A DNA stretch of 64,000 nucleotides from positions 1-64,000 of the forward strand of contig DASWHL010000104.1 of NCBI GenBank assembly GCA_036398175.1, in the 5' to 3' direction. Made by a program: the position numbers and the translations under genes. The stretch is from JAOTWJ01 sp036398175. GTDB lineage: Bacteria; Gemmatimonadota; Gemmatimonadetes; Gemmatimonadales; GWC2-71-9. Shown here in pieces: positions 52,610-61,422 of this stretch. The notes beneath the pieces were generated by a model, which was not told the origin of the DNA, did not search any database, and saw nothing but the letters and a program-made list of their open reading frames with translations. The first letter of the stretch is position 1, and every line of letters starts with the position of its first letter.

Positions 52610-53677
52610 ATGACCACGGCGGAGCTGCTCGCGGCGCTCGAGGCGCGCCAGGTGCCCGCGCTGGCGCGGGCCATCTCGGTGATCGAGAACCGCCGGCCGG
52701 GCGCGGACGAACTGCTGGCGGCCCTGCACGGGCGCATCGGTCGGGCCCACCGGATCGGCATCACGGGCCCCCCGGGGGCCGGGAAATCCACGCTGACCGA
52801 GCGGCTGATTCAGCATTACCGGCGGCGCGGGCGGTCGGTGGCGGTCGTGGCGGTGGATCCCACGAGCCCGTTCACGGGCGGCGCGCTGCTGGGCGACCGG
52901 ATCCGCATGGAATCGGTGTCGCTGGATCCGGACGTGTACATCCGCTCGATGGCCACGCGGGGCGAGATTGGCGGGCTGGCCACCGCGACCCGGGAAGTCT
53001 GCGACGTGCTCGACGCCTTCGGCTTCGACCGCCTGATCATCGAGACCGTCGGGGTCGGGCAGTCGGAGCTGACGATCGCGGCCACGGCCGATACGGCGGT
53101 CCTCGTGCTCGTGCCGGAGTCGGGCGACGGCGTGCAGGTGCTCAAGGCGGGCGTGATGGAGATCGCCGACGTGTATGCGATCAACAAGGCCGACCGCCCG
53201 GGCGCGGACCGCCTGAAGCAGGAGATCGAGGTCATGCTCGGGATCCGGCGGGGGAACGCGTTCCGCCACGTGGGTGCCCATCACGCGCCGCGGCCCACCG
53301 CGGGCGCCGCGCGCCGGCCCGGCGGCGCGGGGGCCCGCGGGAGCGGCGACGGCGATGACGCCTGGGAGCCGCCGGTGCTGTCGCTGGCGGCGGTGAAGGA
53401 CGAGGGTGTGGCGGAGCTGGTGGATGCCATCGAACGGCACGCGGCCGCCCAGGCGGCCAGCGGGGAACTCGAACGGCGCCGCCAGGCCCGCATGATGCGG
53501 CATACGCGCGAAGTGGTGGATCGGGCCCTGCGGCAGCTGGTCTGGGAGGAGGCGGACGGGGAAACGACCCTGCGGCGCGGACTCGACCGGCTGGCGGCGG
53601 GCACCGTCAGTCCGTACGACCTGGCCCGGGAAATCCTGACGGGACTGAAGAAGGAGATGGGCAATGGGCACGCATGA
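52610..53677 (+). CDS. MeaB/ArgK-family G-protein chaperone of B12 acyl-CoA mutases
   Basis: The 355-residue GTPase has Walker A GPPGAGKST (53-61), switch and base-recognition segments (VAVDPTSPFTGGALLGDR, ETVGVGQSE, INKADRPGADR) and the C-terminal dimerisation arm (REVVDRALRQLVWEEADG). It loads and protects the adenosylcobalamin of its partner mutase, encoded next with a 14-bp overlap. A roughly 25-residue Gly/Arg/Asp-rich insert (about 225-250, GGAGARGSGDGDD) interrupts the usual region between AHHAPR and WEPPVL. ATG 52610 was chosen over an in-frame start overlapping mgtE. Confidence 0.92.
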   Translation: MTTAELLAALEARQVPALARAISVIENRRPGADELLAALHGRIGRAHRIGITGPPGAGKSTLTERLIQHYRRRGRSVAVVAVDPTSPFTGGALLGDRIRMESVSLDPDVYIRSMATRGEIGGLATATREVCDVLDAFGFDRLIIETVGVGQSELTIAATADTAVLVLVPESGDGVQVLKAGVMEIADVYAINKADRPGADRLKQEIEVMLGIRRGNAFRHVGAHHAPRPTAGAARRPGGAGARGSGDGDDAWEPPVLSLAAVKDEGVAELVDAIERHAAAQAASGELERRRQARMMRHTREVVDRALRQLVWEEADGETTLRRGLDRLAAGTVSPYDLAREILTGLKKEMGNGHA

Positions 53678-55307
53678 CGGTCATCGGGCCTGGCGGGCGG
53701 CCTACGACGCGGCGGAAAAGCGGGACGTCGAGTTCGTCACGCAGAGTTCCGCCCCCGTGGAGCCGCTCTACACCCCGTCGGACGTGGATCCGGACGCCTA
53801 CGACGCGCGGCTCGGCGACCCCGGGGAGTACCCGTTCACGCGGGGCGTTCACCCCACGATGTATCGCGGGCGGTTGTGGACCATGCGGCAGTTCGCGGGC
53901 TACGGCACCGCGGCCGACACCAACCGGCGCTTCAAGTTCCTCCTCGAGCACGGGCAGACCGGGCTGTCTACGGCGTTCGATTTCCCGACGCTGATGGGCT
54001 ACGACTCCGACCATCCACGATCGGAGGGCGAGGTCGGGATGTGCGGGGTGGCGATCTCGTCGCTGGCCGACATGGAGACGCTGTTCGACGGCATCCCCAT
54101 GGACCAGGTGTCGACGTCCATGACCATCAACGGCCCGGCCGCGATGCTGTTCTGCTTTTACGTGGCGGCCGCCGAACGGCAGGGCGTGGATATCCGGACG
54201 CTCCGGGGGACCGTACAGAACGACATCCTCAAGGAATACATGGCGCAGCACGCGTGGGTGTATCCGGTGGAGCCCGCGCTCAAGATCATCGTGGACATGT
54301 TCGAGTGGGCGGCCGAGCACACGCCCCGGTGGAACACGATCTCCATTTCCGGCTATCATATCCGCGAAGCCGGTGCCACGGCCGTGCAGGAGCTGGCGTT
54401 CACGCTGGCCAACGGGTTCGAGTACGTGGAACGCGGTATCGCGCGCGGGCTGGACGTGGACCGGTTTGCCCCGCGCCTGTCGTTCTTCTGGGACGTGCAC
54501 AACGATTTCTTCGAGGAAATCGCCAAGATGCGCGCCGCGCGACGGATCTGGGCGCGGCACCTGAAGGAACGCTACGGGGCGCGCGACCCCCGGTCATGGA
54601 TGATGCGGTTCCACTGCCAGACGGCGGGCGTCTCGCTGATGGCGCAGCAGCCCCTGAACAACGTCGTGCGCGTCGCCTACCAGGCCATGGCGGCCGTGTT
54701 GTCGGGCGCCCAGTCCCTGCACACGAACTCGCTGGACGAGACCTACGCGCTGCCCACCGAGGAGTCCGTCCGGCTGGCGCTCCGGACCCAGCAGATCCTG
54801 GCGTACGAGTCTGGCGTGCCCAACGTGATTGATCCGCTGGGCGGTTCGTACTTCGTCGAAGCGCTCACCGACCGGATGGAGCGGGACGCCGAGGCGATCT
54901 TTGCCGAGATCGCCCAGGTGGGCGGGGTGGTGCGTGGGATCGAGCTGGGCTGGTTCCAGCGCCAGATCGCGCAGAGCGCCCGCCTGTTCCAGCACGAGGT
55001 GGAGCAACGGCGGCGGATTCTGGTGGGGGTGAACGCGTTCGAGAGCGCGGACGATCCGGCGCCGGCGATCCTCCGGATCGGCGCGTCCGCGGACGAGACC
55101 CAGCGCGGGCGGCTGGCGCAGGTCCGCGCCACCCGCGACGACGCCCGGGTGGAGGCCTGCCTGACGGCGCTGCGGGAGTCCGCGGCGCGCGACGACAACG
55201 TGATCCCGGCCATGCTGGACTGCGCGCGCGCCTACGGCACGCTGTTCGAGATCCGGCACGCCCTGGAGGAGGTCTACGGTGCCTACCGTGAACCGGTCTT
55301 TTTCTAA
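53664..55307 (+). CDS. B12-dependent acyl-CoA mutase large subunit (methylmalonyl-CoA mutase family, isobutyryl-type residues)
   Basis: This 547-residue catalytic subunit lacks the cobalamin domain, which is encoded separately at 56583. The TIM-barrel core includes RGVHPTMYRGRLWTMRQF, GTVQNDILKEYMAQ, ISISGYHIREAGATAVQEL and TNSLDETYALPTEESVRLA. At the two positions that set specificity it has Phe77 (RQFAG) and Gln195 (KEYMAQ); methylmalonyl-CoA mutases have Tyr and Arg, isobutyryl-CoA mutases Phe and Gln. Residue 104 is Ala, not the Asp reported for 2-hydroxyisobutyryl-CoA mutase. I therefore favour isobutyryl/butyryl-CoA isomerisation over methylmalonyl/succinyl. Start overlaps the chaperone gene by 14 bp. 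Confidence 0.85.
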   Translation: MGTHDGHRAWRAAYDAAEKRDVEFVTQSSAPVEPLYTPSDVDPDAYDARLGDPGEYPFTRGVHPTMYRGRLWTMRQFAGYGTAADTNRRFKFLLEHGQTGLSTAFDFPTLMGYDSDHPRSEGEVGMCGVAISSLADMETLFDGIPMDQVSTSMTINGPAAMLFCFYVAAAERQGVDIRTLRGTVQNDILKEYMAQHAWVYPVEPALKIIVDMFEWAAEHTPRWNTISISGYHIREAGATAVQELAFTLANGFEYVERGIARGLDVDRFAPRLSFFWDVHNDFFEEIAKMRAARRIWARHLKERYGARDPRSWMMRFHCQTAGVSLMAQQPLNNVVRVAYQAMAAVLSGAQSLHTNSLDETYALPTEESVRLALRTQQILAYESGVPNVIDPLGGSYFVEALTDRMERDAEAIFAEIAQVGGVVRGIELGWFQRQIAQSARLFQHEVEQRRRILVGVNAFESADDPAPAILRIGASADETQRGRLAQVRATRDDARVEACLTALRESAARDDNVIPAMLDCARAYGTLFEIRHALEEVYGAYREPVFF

Positions 55308-56538
55308 ACGGCCCTCGGCGGCGCGGAAGCCGCGGCGCGGCGGCGAGCGCGGGATCGGCACCCTCATCGGGCGGCTCGCCGCCATGGGGGCCACGCGCCA
55401 CTGGGTCGTATCCTGCTACCTCAAGCTGGAGCCCCGGGACCGCGGTCGGGGCAAGTACCTCATCAAGCTCAAGAACCGCGCGAAGCGACTGCTGGCGGAC
55501 CTCGAGGCACGGGGGCTCGCGCGCGCCGAGCGCGCCGAGGTGGAGCGGGACGTCGAGCGCATCCGGGACTACCTGTCCCATCCCGGACAGCTCCCGGCGG
55601 GGCGGGGCATCGCCATCTTCGCCTGCGGGCCCGCCGGGCTGTTCGAGGCGGTGCCGCTCCCGCTGGTGTTCCGGTCGCGGCTGGTCGTGGATCACTCACC
55701 CCTCGTCCGCGAGCTGGCGGCGCTCGACAGCGAGTTCGGGCGCGTCCTCTGCACGGCGTACGACCGGACGAACGCCCGGTTCTTTGCGGTGTCCGCGCAC
55801 GGGGTGGAGGAGCTGCCGCACCTCACGGCCGATGACACCACCCGGTCGGCCCGGTTCCACGGCCCCAGCAAGGGCCGGGGGGGGCGGGGTCGTGGAGACG
55901 GTGGTGCGGCGGTCGGGCCGTCCGCGCCGGGCGAGCACAACTTCAACCAGCGCATTCGCGAGGAGAAACAGCGGCACTACGCGCAGATCGCGCAGCGGCT
56001 GTTCGAGTTGATCCAGGAACAGCCCGTGCGCGGCGTGGTGCTCGCGGGCACGAAGGCCGACGTGGGCGCGGTGGCGCCGCACCTCCACCCGTACGTGGCC
56101 GACGCCGTGCTCGGCACCGCCCGGCTGAATCCCAAGGACGCCTCGGAAGTGGAGGTGCTCGAGGCGGTGCTCGACATCCAGATGGAAACCGAGCGCGTAT
56201 GGGAACGGCGCCACCTCGCCGAACTGGGGGAAGGCCGGGGGACCGGATGGGCCCTGAACGGCGTCACCGCCACGCTGGGCGCGCTGGCGCGGGGCCAGGT
56301 GCGGACCCTGCTGGTGGACTCCACGGCAGAGCGCCCCGGCTTCCGCTGCCGCGGCGACGGCCGGTTGACCGTGACGGCGGCGGACTGTGACGGCGATGCC
56401 GAGCCCGTGCTCGACGTCCTGGACGAGGCCATCGAGGAAGCGCTGCGGCAGGGCGCGCAGGTGGACGTGATCGAGGATCCGGCCGTGCAGACGCGCGTGG
56501 ACGGGCTGGCCTGCCTGTTGCGGTTCCGGCTTGGTTGA
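55279..56538 (+). CDS. Bacterial Vms1/eRF1-like protein (baeRF family)
   Basis: GTG start with GGAGGAGG at 6-bp spacing, overlapping the mutase end by 29 bp. The 419-residue protein has the layout of bacterial archaeo-eukaryotic release-factor homologues: an N-terminal catalytic-type domain (about 35-200, VVSCYLKLEPRD, AIFACGPAGLFEAVPL), then an RNase-H-fold middle (RFFAVSAHGVEELPHL; RGVVLAGTKADVGAVAPHL) and a C-terminal eRF1 domain-3-like part (LDEAIEEALRQGAQVDVIED, GLACLLRFR). The eRF1 GGQ is absent; a Gly/Arg-rich loop (197-213, PSKGRGGRGRGDGG) precedes NFNQRIREEKQRHY. Relatives act on ribosome-bound peptidyl-tRNA. Position between the two mutase subunits is unusual. Confidence 0.78.
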   Translation: MPTVNRSFSKRPSAARKPRRGGERGIGTLIGRLAAMGATRHWVVSCYLKLEPRDRGRGKYLIKLKNRAKRLLADLEARGLARAERAEVERDVERIRDYLSHPGQLPAGRGIAIFACGPAGLFEAVPLPLVFRSRLVVDHSPLVRELAALDSEFGRVLCTAYDRTNARFFAVSAHGVEELPHLTADDTTRSARFHGPSKGRGGRGRGDGGAAVGPSAPGEHNFNQRIREEKQRHYAQIAQRLFELIQEQPVRGVVLAGTKADVGAVAPHLHPYVADAVLGTARLNPKDASEVEVLEAVLDIQMETERVWERRHLAELGEGRGTGWALNGVTATLGALARGQVRTLLVDSTAERPGFRCRGDGRLTVTAADCDGDAEPVLDVLDEAIEEALRQGAQVDVIEDPAVQTRVDGLACLLRFRLG

Positions 56539-56543
56539 GCCGC

Positions 56544-56573
56544 TTGTCGCAACCCTCGCGGTTCCATTAGGTT
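56544..56573 (+). promoter_or_regulatory. Candidate promoter upstream of the mutase small subunit
   Basis: TTGTCG (56544-56549) and TAGGTT (56568-56573) are 18 bp apart, and the ATG follows 9 bp later without a Shine-Dalgarno sequence. This would allow the second half of the operon to be transcribed independently with a leader of two or three bases. Confidence 0.45.
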
Positions 56574-56582
56574 GAGCGCGCC

Positions 56583-57002
56583 ATGACTGCCAACGAGCGC
56601 AGACGTCCGATCCGGGTCCTGGTCGCAAAACCGGGACTCGACGGACATGATCGCGGGGCCAAGGTCGTGGCCGCCGCGCTCCGCGATGCCGGCATGGAGG
56701 TCATCTACACCGGCCTCCACCAGACGCCCGAGATGATCGCCAGCGCCGCCGTGCAGGAAGACGTGGACGTCGTGGGCCTGTCCATCCTGTCCGGCGCCCA
56801 CATGACGCTCTTCCCGCGCGTCCGGGCGCTGCTCGAGGCAGCCGGGCGGGACGACGTGCTGCTGATCGGCGGCGGCATCATCCCGCAGGAGGATGTGGCG
56901 GCCCTCGAGCGGGAGGGGATCGCGCGGCTGTTCGGTCCCGGGACCCCGTCGTCGGAAATCGTGGAATACCTCACCACCGCCGTCGCGCAGCGGCAGGCGT
57001 GA
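56583..57002 (+). CDS. B12-binding small subunit of acyl-CoA mutase
   Basis: This 139-residue stand-alone cobalamin domain has the DxHxxG motif D20-G-H22-D-R-G25 (LDGHDRGAKVV, where His22 is the lower axial ligand), SILSGAHMTLFP and the GGGIIPQED loop. It partners the large subunit at 53664, with the eRF1-like gene in between. Stand-alone small subunits are typical of isobutyryl- and 2-hydroxyisobutyryl-CoA mutases as well as of archaeal-type methylmalonyl-CoA mutases. Its stop overlaps the carboxylase start by 4 bp. Confidence 0.92.
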   Translation: MTANERRRPIRVLVAKPGLDGHDRGAKVVAAALRDAGMEVIYTGLHQTPEMIASAAVQEDVDVVGLSILSGAHMTLFPRVRALLEAAGRDDVLLIGGGIIPQEDVAALEREGIARLFGPGTPSSEIVEYLTTAVAQRQA

Positions 57003-58603
57003 CCGCCACGGAACGGGTGAGCCGGCTGCGCGAGCTCACGGAGGCGTATCGTGCGCTCGCGGCCCGGATCGAGCAGGGCGGCGGCCCGGAGCGCATCCGC
57101 AAACAGCACGATCAGGGCAAGCTGACGGCGCGCGAGCGCGTGCATCGGTTGCGCGATGCCGGCTCGCCCTGGCTCGAGCTGGGGTTGCTCGTGGCCCACG
57201 ACCAGTACGACGGCCAGGCGCCGGGCGCCGGCGTCGTGACCGGCATCGCGGAGGTGAGTGGGCGGGAGGTGGTCGTGGTCGCCAACGACGCCACGGTGAA
57301 AGCCGGGTCGTGGTGGCCGGAGACCATCAGGAAGATCCTGCGGGCGCAGGAAGCCGCGATGCGCCAGCGCATCCCCATCATCTATCTCGTGGACTCCGCC
57401 GGCGTGAACCTCCCGTACCAGGGGGGGGTGTTCCCCGGACAGTACGGCGCGGCCCGGATCTTCTACTACAACTCGATCATGCGGCGTTATCTCCACGTGC
57501 CGCAGATTTCGGCCGTGATGGGTCCGTGCGTGGCGGGCGGGGCCTATCTGCCGGCCCTGTCCGACGTGATCTACATGGTCGAAGGCACGTCGTTCATGGG
57601 GCTGGGTGGACCGAATCTCGTCAAGGGGGCCACCGGCCAGACGGTGGACGGCGAGCTGCTGGGCGGGGCGGTCACCCACACGGCGGTGAGCGCGGTGGCA
57701 CACTACCGCGCCACGGACGACGCGGACTGTCTCGACCGGATCCGGGAGTACGTGGCCCGGCTCCCCGTCCCCACGCGCGAGCGCTTCCCGCGGCGCGGGG
57801 AGCCGGATCGGGCGCCGGGGCGGGACCCGGAAGCGTTGTACGACATCCTGCCACACGATCACCGGATGGCGTACGACATGCGCGCCGTGCTCGACTGCCT
57901 GCTGGACGACGGCCGGCTCGACGAGTTCCAGCCCGACATCGGGGCCGAGATGCTGTGTGGCCACGGCGCCATCGAGGGATGGCCGGTGGCGGTCATCGCG
58001 AATCAGCGCGGCATCATCAAGGGGCGCGAGGGCGAGCGCCCGCGGTTCGGCGGCATCGTCTACACGGCGAGCGCCGAGAAGGTCGCCTACTTCATCGAGA
58101 CCGCGAGCCGGGAGCGGATCCCGATCCTGTTCGTGCAGGACGTGAGCGGCTTCATGGTGGGGCCCGAGGCGGAGCACTCCGGCATCATCCGGGCCGGGGC
58201 GCAGTTCGTGGAGGCCATGGCCACCGCGGTGGTCCCGAAGCTCGTGCTCACAGTCAACCACGCGTCGGGCGCGGGCTACTACGCCATGGCCGGCCAGGGG
58301 TTCGATCCCGACCTCATCCTGTCGTGGCCCACCGGGCGGATGGGCGTGATGGAAGGCGAGTCGGCCGTGCAGGCCGTGTTCGGGGGCCGTGTGGCCGACG
58401 CCGCGGTGGCCGATCAGGTCGAGCAGATGCGGGCGGATTACGAGCACCAGCTCGACGCCACGTACGCGGGCGCCCGCGGCTTCGTGGACGCCATCGTGGC
58501 GCCCGAGGAGACCCGCGCGATGCTGGCCTTTGCCTGCCGCGTCGTGACCAACTACGACGGCCCGCACCTCGGCGCGTTCGTCCTGCCGGAGCGTCAGCCG
58601 TGA
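56999..58603 (+). CDS. Acyl-CoA carboxylase carboxyltransferase (beta) subunit, methylcrotonyl/geranyl-type
   Basis: The 534-residue biotin-dependent carboxyltransferase subunit has two crotonase-like halves (GAGVVTGIAEVSGREVVVVA, NDATVKAGSWWP, MGPCVAGGAYLPALSD; FVQDVSGFMVGPEAEHSGII). The sequence style is nearer to methylcrotonyl-CoA carboxylase beta than to propionyl-CoA carboxylase beta, judged by eye. The biotin carboxylase/carrier subunit is not in the window. With AtuA and an enoyl-CoA hydratase downstream, leucine or acyclic-terpene type branched acyl-CoA catabolism is plausible. GTG start, GTGA overlaps at both ends. Confidence 0.88.
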   Translation: MTATERVSRLRELTEAYRALAARIEQGGGPERIRKQHDQGKLTARERVHRLRDAGSPWLELGLLVAHDQYDGQAPGAGVVTGIAEVSGREVVVVANDATVKAGSWWPETIRKILRAQEAAMRQRIPIIYLVDSAGVNLPYQGGVFPGQYGAARIFYYNSIMRRYLHVPQISAVMGPCVAGGAYLPALSDVIYMVEGTSFMGLGGPNLVKGATGQTVDGELLGGAVTHTAVSAVAHYRATDDADCLDRIREYVARLPVPTRERFPRRGEPDRAPGRDPEALYDILPHDHRMAYDMRAVLDCLLDDGRLDEFQPDIGAEMLCGHGAIEGWPVAVIANQRGIIKGREGERPRFGGIVYTASAEKVAYFIETASRERIPILFVQDVSGFMVGPEAEHSGIIRAGAQFVEAMATAVVPKLVLTVNHASGAGYYAMAGQGFDPDLILSWPTGRMGVMEGESAVQAVFGGRVADAAVADQVEQMRADYEHQLDATYAGARGFVDAIVAPEETRAMLAFACRVVTNYDGPHLGAFVLPERQP

Positions 58604-61422
58604 TCGTCGGGCGCCGCCGCGCGGCCGGCCCGAGCCTGGCGGCGGCGGTGCTGACAGCCGCCTGCGCCGCGCGCGGTCCCACCGAGGTCGCCCCACACCT
58701 GAATCCCGCCGAGGTGCGCGCGGACCGCACCGCGGTGGCCGGCGCCGAACCGCCACAACCCCTGCTGCCACCGCAGGCCGCGCACCTGCTGGGGCTGCTG
58801 CCGCGGCGGACCGTGGGCGCGGAGCAGTTCGTCGCGGCGCACCCCACGCACGACGGCCGGGGCATCCTGATCGCCATCCTCGACAGCGGCATTGACGCCG
58901 GGCTCCCCGGCCTCCGGACGACCACGGCCGGCCTGCCCAAGCTCGCGGACCTGCGGGACTTCGCGGGGGAAGGCCGGGTCCGGCTGACGCCGGTCACGCC
59001 CACGCGCGACGTCTTCCTGATCGCGGGCCGGCCCCTCGAGGGGGCGAGCCGCGTCCGGGCGCTCACCACGGGGACCGTGTACGGCGGGGTACTCGTGGAG
59101 CGCGCGCTGGGCGCCCTGCCGGCCGCGGACGTGAACGGCGACGGCGACCGCGACGACGCGCTCCCCATCGTGGTGGCCCGCGCCAGCGACGGGTGGTTCC
59201 TCCTGGCGGACACCGACGGAGACGGCTCCCTGGTGGGGGAAACCCCGGTGCGGGACTTCGCCCAGGCCGGTGACACGTTCTCGTTCGGCCCGGTCACGCT
59301 GGCGGCCAACTTCACCGACACCGGCGACGCGCCGCGACTCGATCTGTTCTTCGATACGTCGGGCCACGGCACGCACGTGGCGGGAATCGCGGCGGGGCAC
59401 AACCTGTTCGGCGTCGAGGGGTTCGACGGGATCGCGCCCGGAGCCCAGCTGCTGGGCCTCAAGATCGCCAACGATGCCCGCGGCGGCATCTCCGTGACCG
59501 GGTCCATGGTGCGCGCGATGGAGTACGCGGCCGCGTTCGCGGAGCGCCGGCAGCAGCCGCTGGTCGTGAACCTGAGCTTCGGGATCGGCAACGATGACGG
59601 GCGGGGACGCCCGGTCATTGACTCGATCATTGACGCGTTCGCGTTGGCGCACCCCGGAGTCGTGGTGGTCATCAGCGCCGGGAACGACGGTCCCGGACTC
59701 TCCACCGTGGGCTTCCCGGGTTCGGCCGCGTTCGCGCTGTCCGCGTGCGCGCTCTTCCCCGGCGCCTTTGCGCAGGCGCCGACCGAGTCGGGGCCGGCCG
59801 CGGAGGACGTGCTGGGGTGGTGGAGCGCGCGCGGAGGCGTGTTCCAGAAGCCGGACGTCTGCGTGCCGGGGGTCGCGTTCTCCAACGTTCCCGCGTGGCA
59901 GACGGGCGAGGAGGTGTCGGGCGGGACCAGCATGGCTGCGCCACAGCTGGCCGGCGTGGCCGCGCTGCTGCTCTCCGCGCTGCGCGCGGAGGGAGCCACC
60001 GCCGACGCCGCCGCCATTGCCGCGGCCCTGCGCAGTACGGCGACCCCCATTCCCGGCGCCACCACGCTCGACGCGGGCGCCGGCGTGCCGAACGTCGAGG
60101 CCGCCTGGCGCTGGCTGCGCGCGGGGCATCGGGCGGGCCGGTTCACCGTGCGAAGCGCGCCGGACGGGACCAACCGCGGGTTCAGTGCCGCGTATCGGCG
60201 CGACGGATTGAACCCGGCGGATACGCTCCAGCGGTTCACGATCACCTCGGAAGGCGGCCAGCCGTTCGCGCGGCTGCTGCTCCGCCCGGACGCGCCGTGG
60301 CTCCGGGCGCCCCGGGCCGTTGACTTCGCGGGCGCACCGGCCACCGTGCCCGTCGTCTACGATCGCCGCGCCTTGCAGGCGCCGGGGCTGTACGTGGGAA
60401 CCGCGTGGGCCCGTCCCGCGTCGGACACGTTGAGCGGCGCCGCGTTTGGTCTCACGTCGGCGATCGTCGTGCCGTACACGCTGGAACGGCCGCTCAAGCT
60501 CCGCGAGTACGTGGCAAAGGGACGGAGCGCCCGGTTCTTCTTTGCCGTGCCGGAGGGCGCGGGCGGGCTCACGGTGCGCGTTGCCGTGGCCGACAAGGAG
60601 CAGGCGGCGAGCCTCTACCTGTTCGAGCCCACGGGACAGCCGCAGCGCGAGGAGGCGGCCCTCGAGATCGGCGGCGAGCTGCCGGCCAGCGGCGCGCTCC
60701 ACGTTCGGGCCGAGGACCTGGTCCCGGGCGTCTACGAGGCGGTGCTGGTGGCAACCCCGACGCGCGGCGCGACCGTGGCGTTCAGCGCCGCGTTGGGGCC
60801 GGTGGGCCTCGGGGTTCGCGGCGCTGACGGTATCCACGTGACCAACCGCTCCCAGGCGTCGCTCGCCGGCTCCGCCACGGTGCGGGCGCTCGGCGGGGGC
60901 AAACGGTTCCGGATGCACGGGGGGCCGTCCGTGGCGGCGCGGGAGCGGCTGGCCGTGCCCGAGTGGGCCCGCACGCTGCGGATCGAGGTCGCCTTTGCGC
61001 GAGCCGTCTGGCCGCAGGTGACCGACGTGGGCGTCTCCGTCTGGGATACGAGCGGCTACCTCGTGGCCGAAGGGCCGCTCAACTACGCGGTGGGGCGGCA
61101 GCAGGTTGCCGTGGATCCGGCGACGCTGCCCGTCGTCGACCTCGAGATCATGCCGGGGTTCGCGCGGCCGGATGCGGAGACGGTCTGGGAGGCGGAGGTG
61201 ACGGTCGCGTTCCTGCCGGGGTCGGGCACCGCCCTCGCGCCAACTGCGACGTTGCCCCTCCGGCTGGGCGCCGGCGCCAGCATCCTGCTGCCCTGGACGG
61301 CTGACTCCCTGACCTGGCTCCCCGCCGGGCTCGAGGTGCTGACGGAAGTGCGGGTCACCTCGGACGGGAACGCGCCGTCGGTGATCCGGACGCTGATTCC
61401 CCATCCGGCGGCCACGCGGTGA
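58600..61422 (+). CDS. Subtilisin-family (S8) protease, tripeptidyl-peptidase-II-like architecture
   Basis: This 940-residue, probably secreted or lipid-anchored protein has an N-terminal LAAAVLTAACAA segment resembling a lipobox. The triad is D95 (AILDSGID), H256 (TSGHGTHVAG) and S444 (GGTSMAAP), with oxyanion Asn362 (SAGNDG). About 160 residues separate Asp and His, as in TPP II, where subtilisins have about 30. Two Asp-rich loops in that insert (DVNGDGDRDD, DTDGDGS) look like calcium sites. The C-terminal 480 residues are beta-rich and resemble the TPP II downstream region. Surprisingly, it lies within an acyl-CoA operon, with GTGA overlaps at both ends. Confidence 0.88.
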   Translation: MIVGRRRAAGPSLAAAVLTAACAARGPTEVAPHLNPAEVRADRTAVAGAEPPQPLLPPQAAHLLGLLPRRTVGAEQFVAAHPTHDGRGILIAILDSGIDAGLPGLRTTTAGLPKLADLRDFAGEGRVRLTPVTPTRDVFLIAGRPLEGASRVRALTTGTVYGGVLVERALGALPAADVNGDGDRDDALPIVVARASDGWFLLADTDGDGSLVGETPVRDFAQAGDTFSFGPVTLAANFTDTGDAPRLDLFFDTSGHGTHVAGIAAGHNLFGVEGFDGIAPGAQLLGLKIANDARGGISVTGSMVRAMEYAAAFAERRQQPLVVNLSFGIGNDDGRGRPVIDSIIDAFALAHPGVVVVISAGNDGPGLSTVGFPGSAAFALSACALFPGAFAQAPTESGPAAEDVLGWWSARGGVFQKPDVCVPGVAFSNVPAWQTGEEVSGGTSMAAPQLAGVAALLLSALRAEGATADAAAIAAALRSTATPIPGATTLDAGAGVPNVEAAWRWLRAGHRAGRFTVRSAPDGTNRGFSAAYRRDGLNPADTLQRFTITSEGGQPFARLLLRPDAPWLRAPRAVDFAGAPATVPVVYDRRALQAPGLYVGTAWARPASDTLSGAAFGLTSAIVVPYTLERPLKLREYVAKGRSARFFFAVPEGAGGLTVRVAVADKEQAASLYLFEPTGQPQREEAALEIGGELPASGALHVRAEDLVPGVYEAVLVATPTRGATVAFSAALGPVGLGVRGADGIHVTNRSQASLAGSATVRALGGGKRFRMHGGPSVAARERLAVPEWARTLRIEVAFARAVWPQVTDVGVSVWDTSGYLVAEGPLNYAVGRQQVAVDPATLPVVDLEIMPGFARPDAETVWEAEVTVAFLPGSGTALAPTATLPLRLGAGASILLPWTADSLTWLPAGLEVLTEVRVTSDGNAPSVIRTLIPHPAATR

